Assembly (NCBI RefSeq): GCF_042680885.1
Contig: NZ_JBHUEO010000121.1
Location: 94,544 to 158,543 of the forward strand
Origin: Siminovitchia sediminis
Lineage (GTDB): Bacteria; Bacillota; Bacilli; Bacillales; Bacillaceae_C
Direction of reading: 5' to 3'
Length of the DNA stretch: 64,000 nt
Of this stretch, positions 7,849 through 16,173 are shown piece after piece. A program made the position numbers and the translations under genes. The notes beneath the pieces were generated by a model. That model had not been told where the DNA came from. It saw only the letters and a list, made by a program, of their open reading frames with translations, and searched no databases. Each line of letters begins with the position of its first letter. The stretch's first letter is position 1.

Positions 7849-7877
7849 ATCATAAATAATCTTTAATCATATGTCAA
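7849..7877 (-). promoter_or_regulatory. sigma-A type promoter for the riboswitch unit
   Basis: On the minus strand TTGACA (7877-7872), a 17-base spacer and TATGAT (7854-7849) lie about 30 bases upstream of the Mn2+ aptamer. This is a near-consensus vegetative promoter in the right place and orientation. Confidence 0.8.
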
Positions 7878-8133
7878 CTTATCATGATGGCGCCAAATAA
7901 CCATTCCTCTTATCACTATATTGGGAAAGACCGTATAGAAAAGAGAAATGGTGCCTTTCCTAAGTACTTTACTCTAAGCAGGGAGGGTGGGGTGACCGGT
8001 GTGACAGAATTTCAGTGCAATTTATCCTATATTTGTTTTATGCAGTTTCAAAAAAGGGGAAGTTTGTAATGTTTGTGTCGAAAATCTACGAAATTTGCTA
8101 TAATTTGTTATAATTAAGATTCATGTACATAAA

Positions 8134-8240
8134 ACGTTGTTCCGATAAAGGCAAACCCATTGAAAGATGGGGGCGCAAAGCTGCGGACCTAAGGCATGAT
8201 GGCTAAGGTGGCCGAGTTACCGAAGAAACTAGACTCAACG
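8134..8240 (+). promoter_or_regulatory. cyclic di-GMP-I (GEMM) riboswitch
   Basis: Class-defining pieces are present: GATAAAGGCAAACC, a GAAA tetraloop stem, GGGCGCAAAGCTGCGGACCTAA, the second arm with GGCTAAGGTGGCC, and GAGTTACCGAAG. The outer stem CGTTG (8134-8138) pairs with CAACG (8236-8240). A TATAAT hexamer at 8099 or 8109 could serve as its -10 box. It controls the EAL-domain gene that follows, so the signal molecule regulates its own degrading enzyme. Confidence 0.92.
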
Positions 8241-8276
8241 AGGTGGGCCTATTTTCTTTAGGTCTGCCTTTTTTTA
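8241..8276 (+). terminator. terminator stem of the c-di-GMP riboswitch
   Basis: AGGTGGGCCTA pairs with TAGGTCTGCCT (three G-U pairs), followed by TTTTTTT. It lies directly after the aptamer and before the ribosome site of the EAL gene, so it is the likely expression platform. Confidence 0.75.
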
Positions 8277-8296
8277 GTGTGAAGGGGGGGTGGCAT

Positions 8297-8998
8297 TTGT
8301 CTATTAAACGTTTTATTGCAAAGGAACAATTTTATCATTTTTTTCAACCCATCTATTATTTAAACGATGGGGAAAAATTAGGCTATGAAGTACTTTTAAG
8401 GTCAAGGGCTTTTCCAAATCCGGAAATAGCTTTTCAAATAGCCAAAAAAGAAAATAAGCTTTTTGAATTGGATTCACGATCTATCTTTAAAGCTATTTCT
8501 ACCTACCAATCGTCTGGAAAAAATGAAATTTTGTTTGTAAATGTCTTCCCATCGACTATTTCACATCCAGGTTTCAAAGCCTTTCTTAATCAAGTGGATA
8601 CTAGTAATTTTATGAGCAGGCAGCAGGTTGTTTTTGAAATATCGGAAGCTGAGCCGGTAGAAGACCTGCGAAGTTTTAAAAAGAAGATTGCCGAACTTAA
8701 GAAGCTTGGTTATTTTATTGCCATTGACGATATTGGAAAGGGCTACTCTGGCGTCAAGTCTATTATTGAATTAGAACCTGATTATTTGAAAATAGACCGC
8801 TATTTTGCAAAAAATTTACATACGTCCAAGGAAAAACAGATGTTTATTTCATATTTACTCCAGTATTGTGAACAAATGGAGTGCAGTCTTATTTTAGAAG
8901 GCATCGAAACAGAAGAAGAACTGGAAATGGCCAAATCATTGGGTGTTTCGATCGCTCAGGGATACCTGCTTGGCAAACCTGCATTATTGAGTTATTAA
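8297..8998 (+). CDS. EAL-domain cyclic di-GMP phosphodiesterase
   Basis: A 233-residue stand-alone EAL domain that would linearise c-di-GMP to pGpG. Visible signatures are YEVLLRSR (the EAL position is EVL), FVNVFPSTI, the metal-binding DDIGKGYSG (DDFGTGYS-like), KIDRYF, EGIE and QGYLLGKP. Most catalytic positions look intact, though the first motif is a variant. There is no GGDEF, sensor or membrane segment. TTG 8297 is preferred because AAGGGGGGG ends six bases upstream; an earlier in-frame ATG (8243) would sit inside the riboswitch terminator. The gene is under a c-di-GMP-I riboswitch, giving feedback control, and is followed by a possible motility protein. Confidence 0.9.
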   Translation: MSIKRFIAKEQFYHFFQPIYYLNDGEKLGYEVLLRSRAFPNPEIAFQIAKKENKLFELDSRSIFKAISTYQSSGKNEILFVNVFPSTISHPGFKAFLNQVDTSNFMSRQQVVFEISEAEPVEDLRSFKKKIAELKKLGYFIAIDDIGKGYSGVKSIIELEPDYLKIDRYFAKNLHTSKEKQMFISYLLQYCEQMECSLILEGIETEEELEMAKSLGVSIAQGYLLGKPALLSY

Positions 8999-9088
8999 TA
9001 CATATGAATCGAAAATAAAAAAACACAGTCACCCTTATTTGAGTGAATGTTTGAATTTTCATTGTTTTGGTTGTAAGGAGCAAGAGAG

Positions 9089-9424
9089 ATGTCAGGTAAT
9101 AAAATATCACGATTTGAATTACTGTTATCACAGTTTCCGTTTAAGGATCAGCGAATGAATAGGAACGATACCCAATCATTCATAAGGTTTTTTTACTTTC
9201 TATACGAGAATACGAACATTCATTATCTCTATTTTGTAAAAAAAGAAACCCTTATCGATTACCTTAAATATCATCGTTCAAAACAATTTGAAATTATTTC
9301 TTTTACCCAGGTCATACAAGATATTAATCTGTTCATTCTTTATCTAAAAAATAAAAGTGGAATTAACAAAGAGATAGAGATCGACCTATCTTTGAAAAAC
9401 ACGAAATTGTGGATGAATTTATAA
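9089..9424 (+). CDS. possible SwrA-like swarming/motility protein
   Basis: A 111-residue protein behind an AAGGAG site. Its overall layout resembles what I recall of Bacillus SwrA: an N-terminal helical bundle of the integrase SAM-like kind (FIRFFYFLYENTNIHYLYFV), and a C-terminal tail with LSLKNTKLWM, close to the FSLSN.TLWM end of SwrA. SwrA works with DegU to switch on the flagellar operon. Its place directly after a c-di-GMP phosphodiesterase fits a motility role. Similarity is judged from memory and is modest, so the name is a suggestion only. The alternative is an unrelated small regulatory protein. Confidence 0.45.
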   Translation: MSGNKISRFELLLSQFPFKDQRMNRNDTQSFIRFFYFLYENTNIHYLYFVKKETLIDYLKYHRSKQFEIISFTQVIQDINLFILYLKNKSGINKEIEIDLSLKNTKLWMNL

Positions 9425-9821
9425 TGTTGATCGTTTCGCTTATAGTTGATAGCCGGACATACGGACATGGTGACCGAATGCAACTAAAAGCTATGCAGTA
9501 AGCGCTGTTTCCGATGGCCAAGGGAGGTGGCTTTACTCAATTTACGTATTGGCTTTTAGCCTGAGAGACATTGTAAACCATCGTAACTCCAGTTTCGCTT
9601 CTTTCTGGTTAGGTGAGGATATAAATAAGCCGGGAGGCATTGAATTGTTAGATGAGTTTCATCTTCTCGCCGGGTACGATCGACCGAGAGTTTGGCCAGA
9701 TCGGGAGGATTTCAGTACCCGAGGGATATATTATCATGCAGCGGGAGTATTTCATTTAAAAATCAGCACGGAGCAATAGGCTTGAAGATATGTTTAAAGA
9801 TCTTTGTGCTAAAAACAATGA
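9425..9821. other. gene-free stretch beside the element boundary
   Basis: No convincing gene. An inverted repeat CTAAAAGC (9483) and GCTTTTAG (9551) could form a long-looped stem. One open frame (9549-9779) starts with TTG but has no ribosome site and resembles no family. Confidence 0.3.
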
Positions 9822-9914
9822 AAAAGCGCCCAACCCCTTGATGACGAAGGGTTAGGCGCTTATCTGTACTATCGGGATGACAGGATTTGAACCTGCGACT
9901 CCTAGCACCCCATG
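9822..9914. repeat. left attachment repeat: tRNA-Pro 3' end plus terminator
   Basis: 9872-9914 is identical to the 3' half of the tRNA-Pro gene at 54448, ending in the anticodon loop. The preceding 9822-9862 is a copy of the tRNA's terminator hairpin (AAGCGCC..CCCCTT with AAGGGTTAGGCGCTT). This is the outer left boundary of the integrated block. Confidence 0.88.
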
Positions 9915-9990
9915 GTGAAAGATGGATTATTTTATAACAGTTTTGGTTATGAAAACGTTGATATATTAACAAATTGTAGATGTGTATTTT

Positions 9991-10070
9991 ATGTGTTTGA
10001 TGGAATTGGGGTTCATATGCAGAAGTTAAACCCCAAAACAAACCCCAATAAGCCCCAGCAAACCCCAAGG
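9991..10070. repeat. AAACCCC repeat cluster, probable integrase arm sites
   Basis: Repeated AAACCCCAA units (10026-10070: four in a row) lie just inside the left attachment repeat. The same unit recurs near 30010, 30270-30285 and 54339-54355, always within 200 bases of an attachment repeat. This spacing suits arm-type binding sites of a tyrosine integrase. Confidence 0.5.
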
Positions 10071-10210
10071 CGACTATGGAAATAGATTATCAAGTTGTTT
10101 GCAACAGTCTGGTCAGCTTCTTTTAGGAAATGCCCGTATGTGTTCATGGTCATTTGTATATCAGAATGGCCTAAGCTTTTAGATATTATTTGGTGTGAAT
10201 GCTGGGGAGA
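10070..10210 (-). pseudogene. integrase C-terminal remnant of element A
   Basis: The minus strand encodes QIISKSLGHSDIQMTMNTYG followed by HFLKEADQTVANNL, almost identical to the C-terminal end of the intact integrase at 30447 (IISERLGHSDIQMTMNTYGHFLKEAN). The catalytic Tyr region is kept, but everything upstream, including both catalytic Arg boxes and the N-terminal domain, is gone. The frame then runs on through the GGGGTTT-repeat arm region instead of ending normally. Non-functional. Confidence 0.85.
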
Positions 10211-10246
10211 GGAAGAAGAAGAAAAACAGATCGTATAGGTGAACAA

Positions 10247-10283
10247 AAAACGAATTCCTCCATTTGGAATTCGCTTTTTATGT
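10247..10283. terminator. bidirectional intrinsic terminator
   Basis: CGAATTCC and GGAATTCG form a perfect stem, with an A-run before it and CTTTTT after it. It could stop transcription in both directions between the integrase remnant and the flavin reductase relic. Confidence 0.65.
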
Positions 10284-10445
10284 GGCCCTTTTGGAAAGCT
10301 GGTCCATGGCAGTGAACCAAAACGATTTTCCATTGAAGGGAAAAATTTATAATGAATATTTATCCCGCCAGTTAACCTGCAATAAAAACAAAGTTGGAGT
10401 TTTGGCAAGTATGTTCTGCACAACACTCCAACTTTCCATACCTTA

Positions 10446-10990
10446 TTAATATTTCTTTATTAATTCAACGAATTCATTAACGAAACCTTGTAGGAATTCT
10501 ACTGTTCCTTCATTCAGCTTACCATTTTCATCTAATAATTCATGTACAGAACCAATATATGCTTCTGGTTGTTGAACAACGGGCATATTTAAAATGAAAG
10601 TACTTGACGTAAGTTATGGTTTGAACTGAATCCAGCAAGAGCACCTGGAGATTGGCTAATGATTGCTGCAGGTTTTCCATTCCAAACACTTTCTCCATAA
10701 GGGCGAGATGCTACATCAAGGGCATTTTTTAATGCAGCTGGGATTGAACGGTTATATTCAGGTGTTACAAATAATACCGCGTCTAATTCTTTGACTGTAT
10801 TACGGAATTCTGTATATTCTGCAGGAGTTCCGAGATCTCCTTCATAATCTTGGTTAAATAATGGTAGGTGGCCGATTTCAACAAACTCTGTTACATATCC
10901 TTCTGGGAATAAAGGTGCTACGTTATCAGCAACTTGTTTTGAAAAAGAACTTGTACGAAGACTACCAACGATAATACCAACTTTAGTCAT
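10446..10990 (-). pseudogene. NAD(P)H-dependent FMN reductase, single-base frameshift
   Basis: The gene starts at ATG 10990 and encodes a flavodoxin-like FMN reductase: KVGIIVGSLRTSSFSKQVA (phosphate-binding loop), FVTPEYNRSIPAALKNALD (flavin-binding motif) and the AAIISQSPGALAGF strand. After HNLRQVLSF the frame stops at 10589, but the next frame continues directly with NMPVVQQPEAYIGS and runs to a natural end at 10446 (ELIKKY). One T missing in a T-run explains the break. It is either a recent pseudogene or a sequencing error. The intact protein would be about 180 residues, the usual length. Confidence 0.85.
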
Positions 10991-11240
10991 GCTATTTATC
11001 CATCCTTCTTTTTATTTTGAAAATTCGAGATAAATTGGCAAAAGAAATACTTTAATTTAATACGTGATATTACTTACAATCAAAAAAAGGATTGCTGTTA
11101 TCATTATTACAATAGATAAAGGTAACAAAGCGGGATACCTAAATAACTTGGCAATAAGTAATATTGCGCCTACTATTATCTCAAAATGGAGATAATTTAT
11201 TTTAAAATAAAACTACTTGTAATTTCAATGGTTTAACAGA

Positions 11241-11560
11241 ATTGATTCAAAGGTTTTAGGGGAAACGCAAATTTTAGGACAAGTTCGAAGGAGCTTTTTG
11301 CTAGCCCAAATGGAACGCACAACTGGGACTATATTTAATCATTCGTTTAAAAAAGCAGATATCCTTGGAAAGAGGGCGCATAGTGAAACAGAAATAGAGT
11401 CTAGAGTAGTTTCAGTGAGTTATGCTGCAGTAGAGGTAGCAAAGGAGACTTTTACATCTCTAAAAAAATATTTCTATACTCGTTCTTGGAGCAGGAGAAA
11501 TGTCTGAATTACTATTGAGGTTATTTCATATGCAGCAACATTGAAGGCATTTGTGCTTGC
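11241..11560 (+). pseudogene. hemA: internal fragment of glutamyl-tRNA reductase (hemA)
   Basis: The frame gives IDSKVLGETQILGQVRRSFL, then GTIFNHSFKKADILGKRAHSETEI, then VVSVSYAAVEVAK, all classic HemA motifs. After a frameshift ILVLGAGEMSELLLR follows, the NADPH-binding Rossmann entry. Both the first part (catalytic Cys region) and the C-terminal dimerisation domain are missing. HemA makes glutamate-1-semialdehyde for haem synthesis; this copy is a dead scrap, carried between the flavin reductase relic and the monooxygenase relic. Confidence 0.85.
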
Positions 11561-11674
11561 TATACACCCATACTTTTTGTAGTAAAAATATTAACTAAAT
11601 TGACAAAAAAGTATGATTACCATTTTGATAAATTGAAGTCACAAGGAAATAAGTATTAGGAGGTTATTAATACT

Positions 11675-12255
11675 ATGAAGTTTGGTCTTTTTTTATCAAT
11701 GTTTTATCCAGACACACAAACCTTACTATGAAGTCCAAGGTATAAAGGTTCACTATGTCATTACGGGGAGAGTTAGTAAATGATGCCAAATTTATACCAT
11801 CATCACTTTATTTTGTAATTTGGTCACAAATCCATCAGCACTATCACTAGCTACCCTATTGCGAATCACGCAAAAAATACGCACAGCATTTGTTGTGTGG
11901 CCTTGTTAGCATCCTTTAACACTTGCCCAGGGGATTGCTCTTGTCAGCCACATTAGTTAATGGTCGGAATGAATTAGGAATAGCTAGAAGAGTAAACAAA
12001 TATGAGTTCGACTTAATGGGAGTAAAAAATAAAAGATAATAGAAAAATTATGAATAAATATTTAGACATATAATTGAAAGCGTTTCAGGAGAAAGATATA
12101 ACATAGTGGTAAACCGTAAATACTTTAACTTTTTGGAACAACGACAATGCCAAGACCGCTAACAAAACCTGATCCGTCTATATGGATAGGTGCTCAAACA
12201 CCTGAAGGCTATCGCAATGCAGTCGAACTAGTATTTAATTTCTTTAACAAGTCCC
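11675..12255 (+). pseudogene. decayed copy of the luciferase-like monooxygenase
   Basis: The start (AGGAGG site, then MKFGLFLSMFYPDT) and many downstream blocks match the intact monooxygenase gene at 16421 at DNA level, for example the block around ACAATGCCAAGACCGCTAAC and GGTGCTCAAACACCTGAAGG. Multiple deletions and frameshifts break it, and it ends where the intact gene has its loop after residue 190. The upstream DNA also shares the ATACTTTTTGTAG.A motif seen before the intact gene. It is a relic of a second, older copy of the same operon. Confidence 0.88.
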
Positions 12256-12325
12256 CTAAATTGATCATTCTCCACCAAAAGATATTAATGAAATGCCCTT
12301 AAATAATATAAGTATTAAATAAGAA

Positions 12326-12544
12326 ATGTTAAGTCCTACGTTAATAAGATCAAAAGAAATTCTGAGTAAACAACAACTTCTCACATTATCAGAAATTTCA
12401 ATCATGCCAAACTTTGATTTTGATTCTTCCAGCATGTTACAAACAATAGTTGATGCTATTTCAGACAAAACTAAATGGTTTGTTGTTGGTATCGTAATAA
12501 TTGATGAGGATAGAAACGAGGTATGGTTTGCTGCACAACAGTGA
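12326..12544 (+). pseudogene. truncated copy of the GAF/PucR-type regulator
   Basis: 72 codons that match the N-terminus of the regulator at 22178: NFD..SMLQTIVD.IS, VGIVIIDE and WFAAQ are shared. A stop follows immediately after WFAAQQ. The remaining GAF part and the helix-turn-helix domain are absent. It lies directly behind the monooxygenase relic. In the intact cluster the regulator is the last gene, so this looks like a copy of that cluster which lost its middle. Confidence 0.85.
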
Positions 12545-12686
12545 TTTGTAATCTACCATTCTAGGGGTATTAAAATAAGGAGGGGCATCTGTCAAAGGTG
12601 GTAAAAAGAAAATGTATAACAGTATCTTCTGTGATTGTTGGTAGTAGTAGTGACCATAGTATTTTTCTAGGAAGGATTGCAAACGT

Positions 12687-13826
12687 ATGATTAAACTTAC
12701 AGGAATCACTAAAACGTTTGATAACGGCTATAATGCTTTGAAAAATATCGATTTAATTTGTAATAAAGGTGAAATCACAGCTTTAATTGGTCCGAGTGGA
12801 TGCGGTAAAACAACAACTATGAAATTAATGAACCGCCTATTGAATCCATCTACAGGGAACATATTTATAGATGGCAAGGACATTTCCAGTTTAGATCCAG
12901 TTGAGTTGAGAAGAAGCATTGGTTATGTGATTCAGCATATAGGTTTATTTCCACATATGACCATTTCAAAAAATATTGGTGTTGTTCCGAAGTTGTTGAA
13001 ATGGGAGAAAGACCGAATTGAAAATCGTGTCAATGACTTATTGGATCTTGTTGGATTGGACCCAGAAACTTATAGGGAACGTTATCCTTCAGAATTAAGC
13101 GGTGGCCAGCAACAACGTATCGGTGTCATTAGAGCACTTGCTGCGGAGCCAGAAATTATCCTAATGGACGAGCCGTTCAGTGCTCTTGATCCAATTAGCC
13201 GTGAACAATTGCAGGATGAACTTGTTCGTCTGCAAAAAGAAATAAAAAAAACAATCATCTTTGTTACCCATGATATGGATGAGGCTATAAAGATTGCTGA
13301 TAAGATCGTACTGATGAAAGATGGAGAAATTGTCCAGCAAGGAACTCCGGAAGAAATTTTACGACGACCAGTCAATGATTTTGTTGAAAATTTCATCGGT
13401 CAAAAACGTCTAAAACAAATCCATGACATTCCGACAGTTAGTGAAGTTATGGTGAAAGGGACGATCACGGTTTCTCCAAACTGCAGTATATCCAAAGCAA
13501 TGAAAATAATGGAGAGTAAGTATTTATATTTGCTTATCGTGGTCAATGAAGACAACAAACTACAAGGTTATATTTCTATTTTTGACGTGGTACGGTCGTT
13601 TGAAAGTGAACATCAGCATGTGCGTGATATTATACATCCTTTTAGGCATATTGTTGACTCAGAAACACTGTTACCAAAGGCACTAAAAGCAATGAATGAC
13701 TTTCAATATTCGTATTTACCAGTTGTTAAGGATGATGGTACATTAGACGGTTTGATCACATTAGAAAGTATTATCGAATATTTAGGTGATATTTATCCCC
13801 CCGTGAGAAGCGGAGTGGTTGTATAA
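12687..13826 (+). CDS. opuCA: osmolyte ABC transporter ATP-binding protein, OpuCA-like with CBS pair
   Basis: A 379-residue ATPase of the glycine betaine/carnitine/choline (OpuC/ProV) family. Walker A GPSGCGKT is at residues 35-42, the Q-loop at VIQHIGLFPH, the signature LSGGQ at 137-141 and Walker B IILMDEP at 157-163, followed by the THDMDEA switch region. Two CBS domains occupy the C-terminal 130 residues (SEVMVKGTITVSP... and the GLITLESIIEYLGD end), which in this family sense ionic strength or c-di-AMP. An AGGAAGG site precedes the ATG. It is the first gene of a four-gene operon with two permeases and a binding lipoprotein, with almost no spacing to the next gene. Confidence 0.93.
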   Translation: MIKLTGITKTFDNGYNALKNIDLICNKGEITALIGPSGCGKTTTMKLMNRLLNPSTGNIFIDGKDISSLDPVELRRSIGYVIQHIGLFPHMTISKNIGVVPKLLKWEKDRIENRVNDLLDLVGLDPETYRERYPSELSGGQQQRIGVIRALAAEPEIILMDEPFSALDPISREQLQDELVRLQKEIKKTIIFVTHDMDEAIKIADKIVLMKDGEIVQQGTPEEILRRPVNDFVENFIGQKRLKQIHDIPTVSEVMVKGTITVSPNCSISKAMKIMESKYLYLLIVVNEDNKLQGYISIFDVVRSFESEHQHVRDIIHPFRHIVDSETLLPKALKAMNDFQYSYLPVVKDDGTLDGLITLESIIEYLGDIYPPVRSGVVV

Positions 13827-14492
13827 ATGAAGGATTACGGCTATTTATCGGTATTTGTTGAACGTTCGCAGGATCTTATTGTCTCACTCGGTGAACATAT
13901 ATTAATAACCTTAGTTGCAGTATTTCTCGGATGTCTTGTTTCTATTCCACTTGGTATGTATTTGACAAGAACCAAAGTAAAATGGATTCACTCCACTACA
14001 TTTATGATCACAAATGTTTTTCAAACGATTCCGAGCCTAGCCCTGTTGGCCATGCTTCTCCCGCTCCTGGGAGTGGGTATGTTACCGGCGATTGTTGCCC
14101 TATTTTTATACTCACTCCTACCTATATTACGTAACACATATGCGGGTTTTAAATCGATTAATGAGGGTATTATTCAATCTGCCATCGGCATGGGATACAG
14201 CCCTATGCAAAGGTTATTTCAAATTGAATTTCCTCTTGCGTTTCCGTATATCATGTCGGGTATCCGGCTGACGACCGTGTATATCATTAATTGGGCGACA
14301 CTAGCTACGTTGATAGGTGCCGGTGGTCTAGGTGAATTGATTGTCAGCGGGTTGGGTGTTTACGATAAGCCGCTCATCCTTGCCGCAGCTGTATTGTCTA
14401 TGGCGCTCGCACTTATTGCTGATTTTCTCCTCAGTTTATTGGAAAAATCTTTAATTAAAAAAAGTCATTCCGAACAACAACAAATTATTTGA
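13827..14492 (+). CDS. opuCB: osmolyte ABC transporter permease, OpuCB-like
   Basis: A 221-residue membrane protein with five to six predicted helices, belonging to the ProW/OpuCB permease family. The coupling-loop signature is seen as QSAIGMGYSPMQRLFQIEFPLAFPYI (EAA-type) around residue 120. Its ATG follows the stop codon of the ATPase gene directly, indicating translational coupling. It pairs with the second permease at 15427 to form the membrane channel for the substrate delivered by the lipoprotein. The permease family is certain; the transported betaine is not. Confidence 0.92.
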   Translation: MKDYGYLSVFVERSQDLIVSLGEHILITLVAVFLGCLVSIPLGMYLTRTKVKWIHSTTFMITNVFQTIPSLALLAMLLPLLGVGMLPAIVALFLYSLLPILRNTYAGFKSINEGIIQSAIGMGYSPMQRLFQIEFPLAFPYIMSGIRLTTVYIINWATLATLIGAGGLGELIVSGLGVYDKPLILAAAVLSMALALIADFLLSLLEKSLIKKSHSEQQQII

Positions 14493-14511
14493 AAAGGAGA
14501 CATGTCAAATT

Positions 14512-15411
14512 ATGAGAAAAGTGTCAACTGTCTTTTTACTGTTGGTTTTAGTATTACTTTCGGCGTGCGGATCAAAAAGTTCTAGTGGTTCTGGTGGTTC
14601 AATAACGATTGGAACACAGACGTTTTCAGAAGTGAAAATTTTAGCACATATGTATAAGGAACTCATTGAAGATTCAACGGATATATCCGTTACTATTAAA
14701 CCAGATCTACCCACAAGCCCAGTAATTATCGAGGCGATGGATAAAGATGAAATACAAATGTCCACTCATTACACGGGAACGGCACTTGAGTCATATTTTG
14801 GTGTTGAAAATCCTGAAAGTGACGAGGCCACGCTAGAGCAGGCGAAAAGGGATTTTGGTAAAGAATTTAACTTTAAATGGTTTGATTCGCTGGGTTTCGC
14901 AATTGATTATTCATTTACAGTACGTAGGGATATAGCTGAAAAATATAATCTTAAAACTATATCTGATTTAGAAGACATTGCTGGGGATATGACAGCTGCA
15001 TTTGATACAAATTGGAAGGAGCGTAAAAATGACGGGTATGATGCTTTTATCGAAAAATATGGATTTGAATTTGGTAAAGTAAGACCTATGGAAATCGGTC
15101 TTGTCTATGATGCTGTGAAAAATGAAGATGTTGATATTGCTGTCGCTTATTCAACAGACGCACGTATTCGACTTTATGATCTAGTTATTTTAGAAGATGA
15201 TAAAAGTTTATTTCCTCCGTACGATGCCAGTCCGGTAGTTAAGCAAGAGACAATTGATGAGTATCCAGAAATAGCTGATGCGATTGAACCATTGCTTGGT
15301 CGGATTGATTTAGATACAATCCAACGCTTAAACGGCGAGGTTGATATTGAAGGAAAAGATCCTGAAGAAGTGGCTGTGAATTATTTGAAAGAGCAAGGCT
15401 TGCTGGAATAG
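14512..15411 (+). CDS. opuCC: osmolyte-binding lipoprotein, OpuCC-like
   Basis: A 299-residue substrate-binding protein. It has a lipoprotein signal peptide with lipobox LSAC at about residue 19, then a Ser/Gly linker and a two-lobed OpuAC-like domain beginning with ITIGTQTFSEVKILAHMYKE. The family binds quaternary ammonium compounds in an aromatic cage. In its current form it carries the conserved THYTGTALESYFG and AVAYSTDARIRLYDL segments. It lies 19 bases behind the first permease, with a GGAGA site. It would sit on the outer face of the membrane and hand substrate to the permeases. Confidence 0.92.
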   Translation: MRKVSTVFLLLVLVLLSACGSKSSSGSGGSITIGTQTFSEVKILAHMYKELIEDSTDISVTIKPDLPTSPVIIEAMDKDEIQMSTHYTGTALESYFGVENPESDEATLEQAKRDFGKEFNFKWFDSLGFAIDYSFTVRRDIAEKYNLKTISDLEDIAGDMTAAFDTNWKERKNDGYDAFIEKYGFEFGKVRPMEIGLVYDAVKNEDVDIAVAYSTDARIRLYDLVILEDDKSLFPPYDASPVVKQETIDEYPEIADAIEPLLGRIDLDTIQRLNGEVDIEGKDPEEVAVNYLKEQGLLE

Positions 15412-15426
15412 AGGAGGAATAAGTGC

Positions 15427-16062
15427 ATGGAGAATATGCAGGTGCTCTTACAATACCTTGAGGGAAATTGGGCAAATATACTTTTATTAACATACGATCA
15501 CATTCTCATGGTCATCGTCGGTATGATCCTAGCCTTAACTGTAGGCATTCCGTTGGGTATTGTCTGTGCAAAAAACGATCGGTTGGCCTCCATAATTTTG
15601 GCAATTGCTAACACTATTCAAGTGTTTCCAAGTCTCGCACTTTTGGCAATATTAATGCTTTTTTTGGGCCTGGGATTTAATACGGTTGTTATTGGCTTAT
15701 TCCTATATTCCCTGTTACCAATTATTCGTAATACATATATTGGACTAAAAGGGGTAGACCCTAGCATTAATCAGGCAGGGGTAGGAGTGGGAATGACGCC
15801 ATTTCAGCTTCTCATTAAAGTACAGTTGCCATTGGCTTTACCTTTTCTCCTCGCTGGTGTCCGTATAGCGACTGTAATTGGTATCGGTGTCGCGGCACTC
15901 GCGCCATTCGTTGGAGGTGAAGGGTTGGGGAGACTTATTTATTCTGGAATCAATTTACGGGATCCTATGAAAATATACAGTGGTTCCTTGGTTGCCGCAA
16001 GTCTCGCCATATTCGTCGACTACCTGTTAGGGAAAGCACAAAAGAAATTGGAGTATCGATAG
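15427..16062 (+). CDS. opuCD: osmolyte ABC transporter permease, OpuCD-like
   Basis: The second 211-residue permease of the operon, homologous to 13827-14492. It shares the FPSLALLA.L..LGLGF.T.VIGLFLYSLLPIIRNTY core and the cytoplasmic loop GVGMTPFQLLIKVQLPLALPF. Five to six membrane helices are visible. GAGGAGG precedes the ATG. It is the last gene of the transporter operon and is followed by an intrinsic terminator 80 bases on, which separates the transporter from the catabolic genes. Confidence 0.92.
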   Translation: MENMQVLLQYLEGNWANILLLTYDHILMVIVGMILALTVGIPLGIVCAKNDRLASIILAIANTIQVFPSLALLAILMLFLGLGFNTVVIGLFLYSLLPIIRNTYIGLKGVDPSINQAGVGVGMTPFQLLIKVQLPLALPFLLAGVRIATVIGIGVAALAPFVGGEGLGRLIYSGINLRDPMKIYSGSLVAASLAIFVDYLLGKAQKKLEYR

Positions 16063-16141
16063 TACGTACAATGTTCTCTATGGATGAGAAGGAAAAATGT
16101 AATAAATATATTGGATTTCTAACTAAAAAAGATAACCTACT

Positions 16142-16173
16142 GTATCCTGCATAAAATGTAGGATACTTTTTTT
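16142..16173 (+). terminator. terminator of the OpuC-like operon
   Basis: GTATCCT (16142-16148) pairs with AGGATAC (16160-16166), followed by TTTTTTT. Confidence 0.8.

Noticed and set aside
9549..9779. An open frame of 76 codons beside the left attachment repeat
   Set aside because: TTG start without a ribosome site, no family likeness, and it runs into the region of the element boundary. Treated as chance.
10391..10440. Hairpin AAAGTTGGAGT/ACTCCAACTTT as a possible riboswitch
   Set aside because: A single long-looped stem at the end of the flavin reductase relic; better explained as its terminator or chance.
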